A stretch of DNA of 32,523 nucleotides from an uncultured Myxococcales bacterium (GTDB taxonomy: Bacteria; Myxococcota_A; UBA9042), in assembly GCA_903883645.1 (NCBI GenBank), contig CAISBR010000159.1, positions 1 to 32,523 on the forward strand, given 5' to 3'. Under the pieces are notes generated by a model. It was not told the origin of the DNA. It was given only the letters and a program-made list of their open reading frames with translations, and searched no databases. Both the position numbers and the translations under genes were made by a program. Below, piece after piece: positions 9,935 through 16,993 of the stretch. Positions within the stretch are counted from its first letter, which is position 1, and each line of letters begins with the position of its first letter.

Positions 9935-12004
9935 TCAGCGGCGTGGCGCGCTCATCAGGTCAATCGTGTTGACCCAGTTGCGAACTTCGCGCTGCACCGG
10001 CCGCAGTGTGCGCCACAGAAGCGACGGCGCGGGCGTCTGTCGGGCACGCTCAAACTCAGGCTCGGGGCACTTACCCTGAAAAAGCCCTGCAACCAAAGCA
10101 CCTTCTATCTTGTAGCGGTGGTAAAGATGGTGCGTTCGCGCGTCGTCGCGGTAGTGAATGGGCTGCTCGGCCGCGCACAGCAGCGCTGCAAACGCCTGGG
10201 TGTGCTTAGGCACGAGATCAGCTGCCTCTTCAAGCAGTTGCGATTTGACCACGCGGTAATGGAAGCGCACATCGCCCACTTGCGGCAGCGCCTGGTGCGT
10301 GCGCAGCTGCTCGTCTACCGTCATCAGGCAAGGGCCCGCAAGTGCAGCTGTCGCTTGGCTTTCGTCGCGGTACATCGCACAACCTTGGATGCGTGGACCC
10401 TCAAAAAGGCTCGCATTTTCGTTCTCAGCTTGCGGCGCGCGGATGACCATTCCGTACCCGGTCGGATAGGAACCGCCGACACAGGCCCAATCGGGCTCGA
10501 GCTCGGTGCCGAGCAGGTCCATACCGTCTGGGTGCACCAAGTTTGCGGCGCGGTACAACGCCTGCGCTTTGTCGATTCCGTCAAGCTTCTCAGCCTGTTG
10601 CAAGGCCTTGATGTACCCGTGCACTTGCGGCCGCAACTTCGCCGGAAAATAGGCTTCTGCCGCCACGCCGCGCCCCAACCGCAGCAACCTGCGACCAATT
10701 AGGTGCCGCCACTCACTCTGCGAGCCCGGAGCGTCGCGGTACAAAGTCGACCAATCGTCACGCGCCTGGGCCGGCTGGCTAGCTAGCTGCTCGTCGGTAG
10801 GCGTAGGCCGCGGAACCTGCGGCAGGGCCTGCATTTCGCGACTGTTGAGCAACGCAATCGCCGCATCGACATCTAGCACTTGGTCGAGCAGGTGGGCCAG
10901 CACACCGCGATCCCCAATCTGAATCGCCAGTTGTGCCGCCTCGCTCCAGCGCTCGTCGCCCAGGGCCAGCGCCAGCAGGTCTTGGCGGGCCGCATCGCGC
11001 GTGCGCAGGTCGTTCTCGGCCTCGGCCGCCCGGGCCGACGACGCGAGCAGCGCCGGCACGCGCGCAGATTCGCCATGCCGCAGAGCCACTTTCGCCTGCA
11101 TCATCAGTCCAAGCCCGCTAGCACTTTTGGGCGCAAACTGTTCGGCCACAGCAAACTGCCCCGCGAGCCACGCCGCGGCCGCCAAGCGGTCCGCCCCCTT
11201 CACTTCGGGCAACTCGGCCAAAATCTGCAGCATATGCGCCATGTTAGATTGGCTCCAGATCTCCGCGTCCCACGTTTCGCCGCGCGCCACATAGGCCGAC
11301 GCCGCCAGCACTTGCTGCAGCAGCGGGTCGCGCATCACCGTACGCAAAAGCGTGTCGTTGGCTTGAACCAGCTGGGCAAAGACCCGCAGTGAAGCCGCGG
11401 CAGAGGGGCCACCTTCTTGATATTGCTTGACATAGTAGTGGAACGCCTCGACCTCGCGATGGTCGGCCAGCGCCTGCCGCCCCAGCTCGCCCAGACTCTC
11501 GGTCGCCAAACACAGCGGATCATCAAGCCCTTGCGTAACCAGTGTCCGCGCCTTGGCAAACTGCGCTTCGCCACCCACAGCCGCCAGCCGCCCCAGCATA
11601 AACGCCGCCGCCACCGCGTAGTGTTTCTGTTGCGCCGGTGGCAGCGCCAGCACAGCTTCAAAGTGTTTTTGCGCAGTTTCTAAGTCTTCTGCTGCAAATG
11701 CCTGCGCCCCCAGCTCGTACAGCCGGCCATCGACCAGGTCCGGTCGCTTGGGCATCGTGGTACACAACTCGAGCTTGCACTTGCAGCTATTCTTGTTCTG
11801 TTGCGGCAAGAGGCGCGCCAATTCGGCGTTGTTGTCGCCCCAACGCACCCCGCCCAGCACCGCGCCGCGGTCTTGCAGCAGCGACGGGTCAAAGAATGGC
11901 CCACAGGCCTGCGCCGGCCGACTCGTCGCCATGCCCGCAAGTAAAACGCCAACTAGCAGCATCCGCCCCACAATCCGTTCAATTCGCTTCAAGTTGCACC
12001 TCAT
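9935..12004 (-). CDS. Secreted TPR-like protein with ACGPFF N-terminus
   Basis: 689 residues from ATG 12004. A TTG at 11992 has a better-spaced GAGGTG ribosome-binding site and is a serious alternative; an in-frame ATG at 12103 lies deep in the upstream gene and gives an Arg/Trp-rich shadow. The N-terminus is a signal peptide (MLLVGVLLAGMATS..AQA) followed by ACGPFFDPSL, a mature start I recall from other uncharacterised exported proteins. Residues about 85-300 are Ala/Leu-rich helical pairs with TPR-like spacing (LYELGAQAFAAEDLETAQKH is the clearest). A second helical block lies around 380-430. The C-terminal 250 residues have scattered cysteines (DWACVGG, QGCAMY, GPCLM) and no known catalytic motif. 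It overlaps the DUF3142-like gene upstream, so the two are probably co-translated and act together in the periplasm or envelope. Its stop is 6 nt from the convergent methyltransferase stop. Confidence 0.75.
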   Translation of the reverse strand: MRCNLKRIERIVGRMLLVGVLLAGMATSRPAQACGPFFDPSLLQDRGAVLGGVRWGDNNAELARLLPQQNKNSCKCKLELCTTMPKRPDLVDGRLYELGAQAFAAEDLETAQKHFEAVLALPPAQQKHYAVAAAFMLGRLAAVGGEAQFAKARTLVTQGLDDPLCLATESLGELGRQALADHREVEAFHYYVKQYQEGGPSAAASLRVFAQLVQANDTLLRTVMRDPLLQQVLAASAYVARGETWDAEIWSQSNMAHMLQILAELPEVKGADRLAAAAWLAGQFAVAEQFAPKSASGLGLMMQAKVALRHGESARVPALLASSARAAEAENDLRTRDAARQDLLALALGDERWSEAAQLAIQIGDRGVLAHLLDQVLDVDAAIALLNSREMQALPQVPRPTPTDEQLASQPAQARDDWSTLYRDAPGSQSEWRHLIGRRLLRLGRGVAAEAYFPAKLRPQVHGYIKALQQAEKLDGIDKAQALYRAANLVHPDGMDLLGTELEPDWACVGGSYPTGYGMVIRAPQAENENASLFEGPRIQGCAMYRDESQATAALAGPCLMTVDEQLRTHQALPQVGDVRFHYRVVKSQLLEEAADLVPKHTQAFAALLCAAEQPIHYRDDARTHHLYHRYKIEGALVAGLFQGKCPEPEFERARQTPAPSLLWRTLRPVQREVRNWVNTIDLMSAPRR

Positions 12005-13124
12005 GCCCTCTGACGTAGCCCAGCACCACCATCTGACCGACCGCCACCTGCGCTTGCGCCGGGCACTGCAGCACGCGACCCCGCGCTTGGCAGCCGCGCA
12101 CACCTTCTAAGTGCTCGATCGTTCCCGTAAATTTCATCATCTGTGGCAGTGCGCCCGCCGCCGTACCCGTGTTGCCGGCGACAATATCCCACAGCCCCGC
12201 ACCCGCCGGCCGCAGCTGCAGCGCCACCTGGGCTTGCAAGGGCTCGCCGCGCAGCACCGCCTGCCAGGTCGCCTTGGGCCACGCATCTGGATCGCCTTGA
12301 AATGGCAAGCGAAACCACACCACCCCCAGCATACCCGCGGGCGGATTCGACCGCAGCGAGGCCACGAACTCCTGCAACTCCTGGGGATCCGCCGCCAACT
12401 GCTCGCCCGTCGCCAGCCTCGCCTTGTACGTGGGCAGCGCCAGCCAAAATGCCTTGCCCGACGCCGCGCTCCAGGCCTCGCAAGCTCGCCGCGCCACATG
12501 CGAATCGAACAGCGTCGGCGCCGCAATCGTGTGCACTTGCAGCGTAACCCTATCTACTGCATTGGCTATGTCGCGCAGGTTTGGCGATCCCTGCCAGGTC
12601 GGCAGCGCGGTAATCCCCAGCGGCAGCGGCGCCACGGCCTGTTTCTGCACCTGCAGCCACTTGGCGTAGCTTGCCAGCTGCGAGGTCGCGCAGTCGTGAT
12701 CCACTTCAATCCCAGTTACTTGGATACCCTTAGCCTGCCAGGTCCGCACGATAGTCTGCAGCGGCGCCAGCGACAGGTCGGCCAGCCCCGTCTTGCCCTC
12801 GACCCGCACCACGGCCACCACCGGCCCCGCGGCAACCAGAGGCTCAAGGTCGACCGTCGCCGGCTGGGCTTGGCCCTTGGGGTCGTAAGTCAGCGCCAGA
12901 ACATGCAAATTCTTCAGCTCGGGCAGCCGCTCGCGCACCGCCGTCGCCATCGCCGGACCCCAGGCCTGCTGCCACACATAGGCCTCGTGCTCGGCCAGGG
13001 GCGTGCGCGGCAGCGGGGTCTTACAGGCCGGCAGCAGCGCGAAACTGGCAAGCAGCAACTGCAGCGGCCCGAGCCGGTGCCTCCTTTGAATTGTGCTATA
13101 AATATTCACGAGTTTTGGCGCCAT
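11979..13124 (-). CDS. DUF3142-like lipoprotein
   Basis: 381 residues. Lipoprotein signal with lipobox LPA and Cys34 (hydrophobic 19-32). The mature part opens with EAYVWQQAWGPAM and contains VVAVVRVEGKTG, GIEVDHDCATSQLASYAKWL, LGITALPTW and VDRVTLQVHTI. These match the DUF3142 family as I remember it, a barrel-like fold resembling glycoside hydrolases but of unknown function. The acidic EVDHD segment on a predicted strand end is where a catalytic carboxylate would sit if the protein is an enzyme. The C-terminal 110 residues look like a beta-rich accessory domain. Its 3' end overlaps the start of the TPR-like gene by 26 nt (or 14 nt with the TTG start), indicating an operon of two. GAAGG lies only 2 nt before the ATG, so a GTG five codons in is a possible alternative start. 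Confidence 0.75.
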   Translation of the reverse strand: MAPKLVNIYSTIQRRHRLGPLQLLLASFALLPACKTPLPRTPLAEHEAYVWQQAWGPAMATAVRERLPELKNLHVLALTYDPKGQAQPATVDLEPLVAAGPVVAVVRVEGKTGLADLSLAPLQTIVRTWQAKGIQVTGIEVDHDCATSQLASYAKWLQVQKQAVAPLPLGITALPTWQGSPNLRDIANAVDRVTLQVHTIAAPTLFDSHVARRACEAWSAASGKAFWLALPTYKARLATGEQLAADPQELQEFVASLRSNPPAGMLGVVWFRLPFQGDPDAWPKATWQAVLRGEPLQAQVALQLRPAGAGLWDIVAGNTGTAAGALPQMMKFTGTIEHLEGVRGCQARGRVLQCPAQAQVAVGQMVVLGYVRGHEVQLEAN

Positions 13125-13334
13125 AACCTTCGCCCATCATGCCCCCGGCCGGCGGGCTGTCCACATAATTCGCATAATGCGTCTCGCAGAATTTTTCGTA
13201 GTAACTTCAATAGATTGACACAAGGGTGCCACCTGTCGGACCGCCCCCAGCATGTAGCCCCGCGCCGCACCCAACGCTACAATGCGGGGCAGCGTGCGGC
13301 CCACTCGGTTCAGCGCGTCAAGCGGAGCTCGCCC

Positions 13335-13913
13335 ATGGACCGAATCGCCCCTTTGGCTCTGCTGCTGCTCGTCGCACTGACGCAGTCGGCCCTGGCTAAT
13401 GACCTGAACGTGCAGCAGATTTGGCAGCGCAGCGACGCGGTGGTGCTGGCGCAGGTGCCCGACGTGCCGACCGACCTGACGCCCATGCCGGTGCCGGGGG
13501 CGCGGCCCTTTCAGCGGCAGCGCAGGCACTTTCGCGTGCTGCAGGTGCTGCGGGGGCATGTGCCGGGGCAAGTCGATGTAGACGAGGCGGGTTGGCGGGC
13601 CGAGTACGCCGCGCTAGTGCAGTGCGCAGGGCGTAACAACTGTCTGATATTGCTGCCTTGACTGCCCATGCCCGGTCGGGCGCTCGTGCACAACATGCTC
13701 GTTCGACTGCGACTGCGACGGTGCCGATGCGACCTCAGGGGCCGATGCCGACGCGGAGGCGGGCGGTGGGCCCGATGGCTCGGCACCGCTTGGTCAGGAC
13801 GCGAGTGCCGCAGCGGACGCGGGCTACGGCGGCGGCGGTGGGGTTGGGTGTCAGGTATTGTCTTTTGCCTTTTAATCGCGGCGAGCCTCGTCGCTAGGCG
13901 GCGAAGGGCATGA
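13335..13913 (+). pseudogene. Frame-broken secreted protein gene with MYXO-CTERM-like tail
   Basis: The intact first frame starts at ATG 13335 (GGAG 8 nt upstream) with a signal peptide (MDRIAPLALLLLVALTQSAL..) and a small domain, IWQRSDAVVLAQV..FRVLQVLRGHVPGQVDV. It stops at 13659-13661 after 108 residues. In the next frame, from just after a stop at 13645-13647, the reading LDCPCPVGRSCTTCSFDCDC and then an Asp/Ala/Gly-rich linker continues to about 13850. In the original frame a hydrophobic helix then appears, VSGIVFCLLIAASLVARRRR, ending at TGA 13911. Cys/Asp-Ala linker, hydrophobic helix and Arg tail is the layout of MYXO-CTERM proteins. One +1 shift (13648-13658) and one compensating shift (before 13873) would rebuild a single gene of about 192 codons. 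Either a decayed gene or assembly indels; the 108-residue first part alone is the conservative call. Confidence 0.6.
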
Positions 13914-14218
13914 AAATGCAGTGCAGACAGGCTCACTTAGCAGTTCAGCCGCGGTTGGTGCATGGCGCTCCCCGGCTTGGCCGGGGGGCCGGACCAGAGA
14001 TATCCTTTCCTGTTTGAACCGGCGGGCAGCGCTCACCACGTCGCGGGCCAGGTGCGCTGCGCAAGGGGGGCGTCACCCGCATGGGCAAAGGCTACGGCGG
14101 CCGCGGGCATCGCCCTTGGCAATCTGCAGGTTACCGCCGGTCAGCAGTGCGGGCTTGTTATTTGCGGGTTGCGGCGGCGGCATCGCGATGGTCTAGGCGA
14201 GGCAGCTGGCGCGCAGAA
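13914..14218. other. Gene-free stretch between convergent genes
   Basis: About 305 bp between the broken gene and the convergent lipoprotein gene. Open frames run across it on the plus strand, but their translations are Arg/Ala/Gly-rich and show no recognisable domain, so no gene is called. The only structure seen is one GC-rich hairpin near its left end. Confidence 0.5.
13970..13986. terminator. GC-rich hairpin CCCCGGC-TTG-GCCGGGG
   Basis: A perfect 7-bp G/C stem with a 3-nt loop, 57 nt past the stop of the broken gene. No U-run follows, so it is not a textbook intrinsic terminator. Its position between convergent genes makes transcript-end stabilisation plausible. Confidence 0.35.
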
Positions 14219-16582
14219 TTACTTGCAACTCGGCGTACTAGCGCCACCGCTCACCGTGCCCACAAAGGCCTTGTTCACGTAGCAGGGGGTAATGCACCAG
14301 TCGCCCTTGGGCTGCCACATCAGGTTCTGCTTGGCGTTGCACGACAGGCCCGACTGGTAGCACGCCTCGAACACCTTCTTGTTGCCGCCCGACGCCAGGT
14401 TGGGCCACCACAGCTTGCCCACATACCACATGTCGAGCGGATTCATCTTAACCTTACTGAATTGAAGCACTTGCGTGCCCTGCACGTAGATGGCCACCGT
14501 CGCATACGAGGCGCCGTAACCGTGGTCGTTCCAGTAGTGCACGCCCACCGAGTAGTACTGCGGGTCGTCGACCGAGCCCTCGGGCTTGGCCAAGTTCAGG
14601 TTCTCGGGGCCGGCGCCGTCCGTGTCATCCAAGTCTAGGCCCGGGTCGTCGTCGCTGCTCGAGCTGCTGCCCCACGGCGGCTTATTGTTGAACCAGAAGG
14701 TATCCCAGGGGTTATTGAACCACGGGTCGGGCGTGCCGTCGCAGTCCAAGTCCTGTTCGCTGGCCAGCGGGTGGGCAAAGTGCAAGTCCAAGTCGGCGCC
14801 CGCCGCTGGGCCCGTGTCGCCCTGGTCCGAGTCTGCCGGCGTATCCCACAGCAATTCCACGTGGATCGCGTTGTTGGGCACCACCAGCACTTTCGTGCAC
14901 GCCGCCGAGCAGCTTTTGGTGTCCATGTTGTCCCACACCTCCAGGCAAAACTCGTATTCGCCCGCGGTGTTGGCCAGCAGGGTCGGGGTGGGCATGGTCG
15001 CGTTGGGCATCAGCGGCTGCGCCGAACCCACGGGTTGCTTGACGGTCCACTGGTACTTGGCAATCGAGCCGCCGCCCGGCGCGATCGACTTCAGGCCGCT
15101 CAGGTGCAAAAGCGTCTGCGGCACCACTTCTTCGCCCTCGACCACGTTGATTTTCGGCAGCGGGCACGTGACCTTAATCCCCGTGCCCGTCACTTCGAGC
15201 TGCGGCACCACAAAGGCATTGCTCTTGAATTCGATGACGGCCTTGTCGGGCGCCGCGCCGTCTGGCGTCACATCGGCCGGCGAATAGGTAATGCGCACCT
15301 GGGCATTGCCACCCACCGGGATCTTCAGCGTATTGGTCGGCGACACCGGGTCAGGGCTCGCGAGCTTGCCGTTGGTATACAAGTCGCTGACATCAATGCC
15401 GAACTCGCTGCTATTGCCCAGAGTCGCGTTGAAGGCGATGCTGGTGAGTTCGATCTCAATCGCACCGCAGTTGGTGATGACAGCCTTGAGCTCGCCCGGC
15501 TCGTAACCCGGCACCGCGCCACCGAAATTGTAGGTACCCGGCGTGACCAAAATGCATGGCATCTGGCTGTTGGCCTGCACCAGCAAGTCTGCGGCGTTGG
15601 GGTCGTTGCTCGTGCCTTTGATCGAGATCAGGCCCTTGCGCATCTTGTCGTCGGTCGGCTTAAACGTCAGCTCGAGCGTCGCCGAACCCTGCGAAGGCAC
15701 AGTTAAAACGCTCGGCAGGGTCCAGATGTCGCCGCCGGCGTGCACCGCCGGGTCCAGGTCGGCCGGGTTGGTCAGCTGCAGCGTAAACGTGGGGTCAAGC
15801 GTGGTCAGGTCGAAGGCGGTGACGCTCAGGTCCGCCTCGCCGGTATTGAGCAGCTTAATCACGCGCTTGACCGTCTCGCCGGGCTGAACCGAGGGGAACG
15901 ACACGCCATTGTTGGGGTCGCTAGGGTCGGTCGACTGGAACTTAGCCGAGGGCGAGCCCAGCTTGGCTTTGACGTTGAAGCTGAAGCTGGCCAGGCTGCC
16001 GGTGACGCCGCGCAGGTTCAATGTGACCTTGGCGTTGCGCTCCTTGTCGTCGAACCGCTTGAATAGAATGGTGAATTGTTCGCTCAGGCCTTGGCCCGCG
16101 CCCGGCGTTACGCCCGCGGGCACGAGCTTTTTCCATTGGCCGGTCTTGGCGCTGCAGGCTTGGCCATCCGAGCTAAGGCAGCGAAATGCCCCGTCTTCGG
16201 CGGTTTCGTCGGTGGCGAGCGGCGTGTAGTCCAGAGCGATCGAGTCGATCACGAGTCCGGCGGCCGAGATGGCGCTGGCGACGTTGGTGATGCGGTAGGT
16301 GACGCCTTGGGTCTTGCCCTTGGCCACTGAACCCACCGAAACTGTGTCGGTTTGGCCGTTGCCAACCTTCTTGCCCGAGATGGTGTTCAAGATCTCAGGC
16401 GTGGCCTTGCAGTCGATCTGCGTGCTGCCGCTCAAGCAGGCAAAGTCGGCTATGGTTTGGCCGCCTGTGCCGTTGCCGCCGTTGGTACCGGTGGTGGTGT
16501 TGCTGCAGGCAAGTGCCGTAAGTGTGCAGAGTAGTGCGACAAAACCGGTCTTGAAGCGGCGGAGGTGCGGGCGGGGCAACAT
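14219..16582 (-). CDS. Large surface lipoprotein with Ig-like (choice-of-anchor), PKD-like and C-terminal beta domains
   Basis: 787 residues; near-perfect AAGGAGATC ribosome-binding site 3-8 nt before ATG. Lipoprotein signal with lipobox TALA and Cys26, then a Thr/Gly/Asn linker. Residues about 65-430 hold several Ig-like repeats of the choice-of-anchor/ASPM type, seen as NNGVSFPSVQPGETVKRVIK, LNTGEADLSV and TPGTYNFGGAVPGYEPGE. Around 490-580 is a PKD-like domain with paired cysteines (LLANTAGEYEFCLEVWD). The last 200 residues start HVELLWDTPADSDQGDTGP and include ADLDLHFAHP, an Asp-rich DDDPGLDLDDTDGAGPEN loop (probable calcium binding) and GVHYWNDHGYG. I recall this C-terminal module in other Myxococcota/Bradymonadota surface proteins. 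No enzyme motif is visible. An anchored adhesion or matrix protein is the likely role. It is divergent from the amidase gene at 16994. Confidence 0.82.
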   Translation of the reverse strand: MLPRPHLRRFKTGFVALLCTLTALACSNTTTGTNGGNGTGGQTIADFACLSGSTQIDCKATPEILNTISGKKVGNGQTDTVSVGSVAKGKTQGVTYRITNVASAISAAGLVIDSIALDYTPLATDETAEDGAFRCLSSDGQACSAKTGQWKKLVPAGVTPGAGQGLSEQFTILFKRFDDKERNAKVTLNLRGVTGSLASFSFNVKAKLGSPSAKFQSTDPSDPNNGVSFPSVQPGETVKRVIKLLNTGEADLSVTAFDLTTLDPTFTLQLTNPADLDPAVHAGGDIWTLPSVLTVPSQGSATLELTFKPTDDKMRKGLISIKGTSNDPNAADLLVQANSQMPCILVTPGTYNFGGAVPGYEPGELKAVITNCGAIEIELTSIAFNATLGNSSEFGIDVSDLYTNGKLASPDPVSPTNTLKIPVGGNAQVRITYSPADVTPDGAAPDKAVIEFKSNAFVVPQLEVTGTGIKVTCPLPKINVVEGEEVVPQTLLHLSGLKSIAPGGGSIAKYQWTVKQPVGSAQPLMPNATMPTPTLLANTAGEYEFCLEVWDNMDTKSCSAACTKVLVVPNNAIHVELLWDTPADSDQGDTGPAAGADLDLHFAHPLASEQDLDCDGTPDPWFNNPWDTFWFNNKPPWGSSSSSDDDPGLDLDDTDGAGPENLNLAKPEGSVDDPQYYSVGVHYWNDHGYGASYATVAIYVQGTQVLQFSKVKMNPLDMWYVGKLWWPNLASGGNKKVFEACYQSGLSCNAKQNLMWQPKGDWCITPCYVNKAFVGTVSGGASTPSCK

Positions 16583-16993
16583 GATGATCTCCTTGCGGCA
16601 GCCTAGCCTCTGGGCCGCTGCGACGGAAAAACCTTGAAACTAGCGATTGTGGGGCGATGCGTCAATCGCCAATGCCTTGGACGCGATACGAGGTGGGTAA
16701 CCTGGGGCCAAGCCGCACCGCTAGGTTGGCAAGCGCGAAGGCCGCTGGGGCAGGGTAGATTGGTGATATTTACCTATCAAATCAGTGGACTAAGTGGCAA
16801 TTCGTTGGTGGGTTGACGAGGGCCGTATAGGGCACTCCCCACCGCAACCCCAACTGGAGGTGCCGCTGATCGCCGGGCCATCGCGATGGGGCTTGAAAGC
16901 CGCACTTTGGGCGGGGCGGCTGCACTTTGCGTAGCGCCGGCGCGCCTTGAGCGGTATACTCGCCCGTTGGTTGCGACCCGCGCGGAGACCGCC
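16583..16993. other. Divergent intergenic region
   Basis: About 410 bp between the two divergent surface-lipoprotein genes, with no convincing coding frame. It holds an AT-rich island at 16757-16800 in otherwise GC-rich DNA, a 6-bp inverted repeat GGCGAT/ATCGCC (16653-16658 and 16665-16670) that would lie in the leader of the minus-strand gene, and a TATACT box (16955-16960) 33 nt before the amidase ATG that could serve as its -10 element. No matching -35 is evident for the latter. Confidence 0.5.
16752..16780 (-). promoter_or_regulatory. Candidate promoter for the minus-strand surface lipoprotein
   Basis: Read on the minus strand, TTGATA (16775-16780) and TACCCT (16752-16757) are separated by exactly 17 nt inside the AT-rich island. 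The -35 fits consensus at 5 of 6 positions, the -10 only at 3 of 6. Transcription would start near 16745 and leave a leader of about 160 nt before the ATG. Confidence 0.3.

Noticed and set aside
13215..13220. TTGACA as a promoter -35 for the broken gene at 13335
   Set aside because: No acceptable -10 element is found 16-18 nt downstream; the nearest TACAAT (13278-13283) is far out of range.
12111..13334. Long plus-strand open frame opposite the DUF3142-like gene
   Set aside because: Its translation is Arg/His/Gln-rich with no domain, a shadow of the minus-strand gene. Only the part from ATG 13335 is real.
13962..14218. Plus-strand open frame in the gap before the large lipoprotein
   Set aside because: No ribosome-binding site or recognisable domain, and it runs into the convergent gene.
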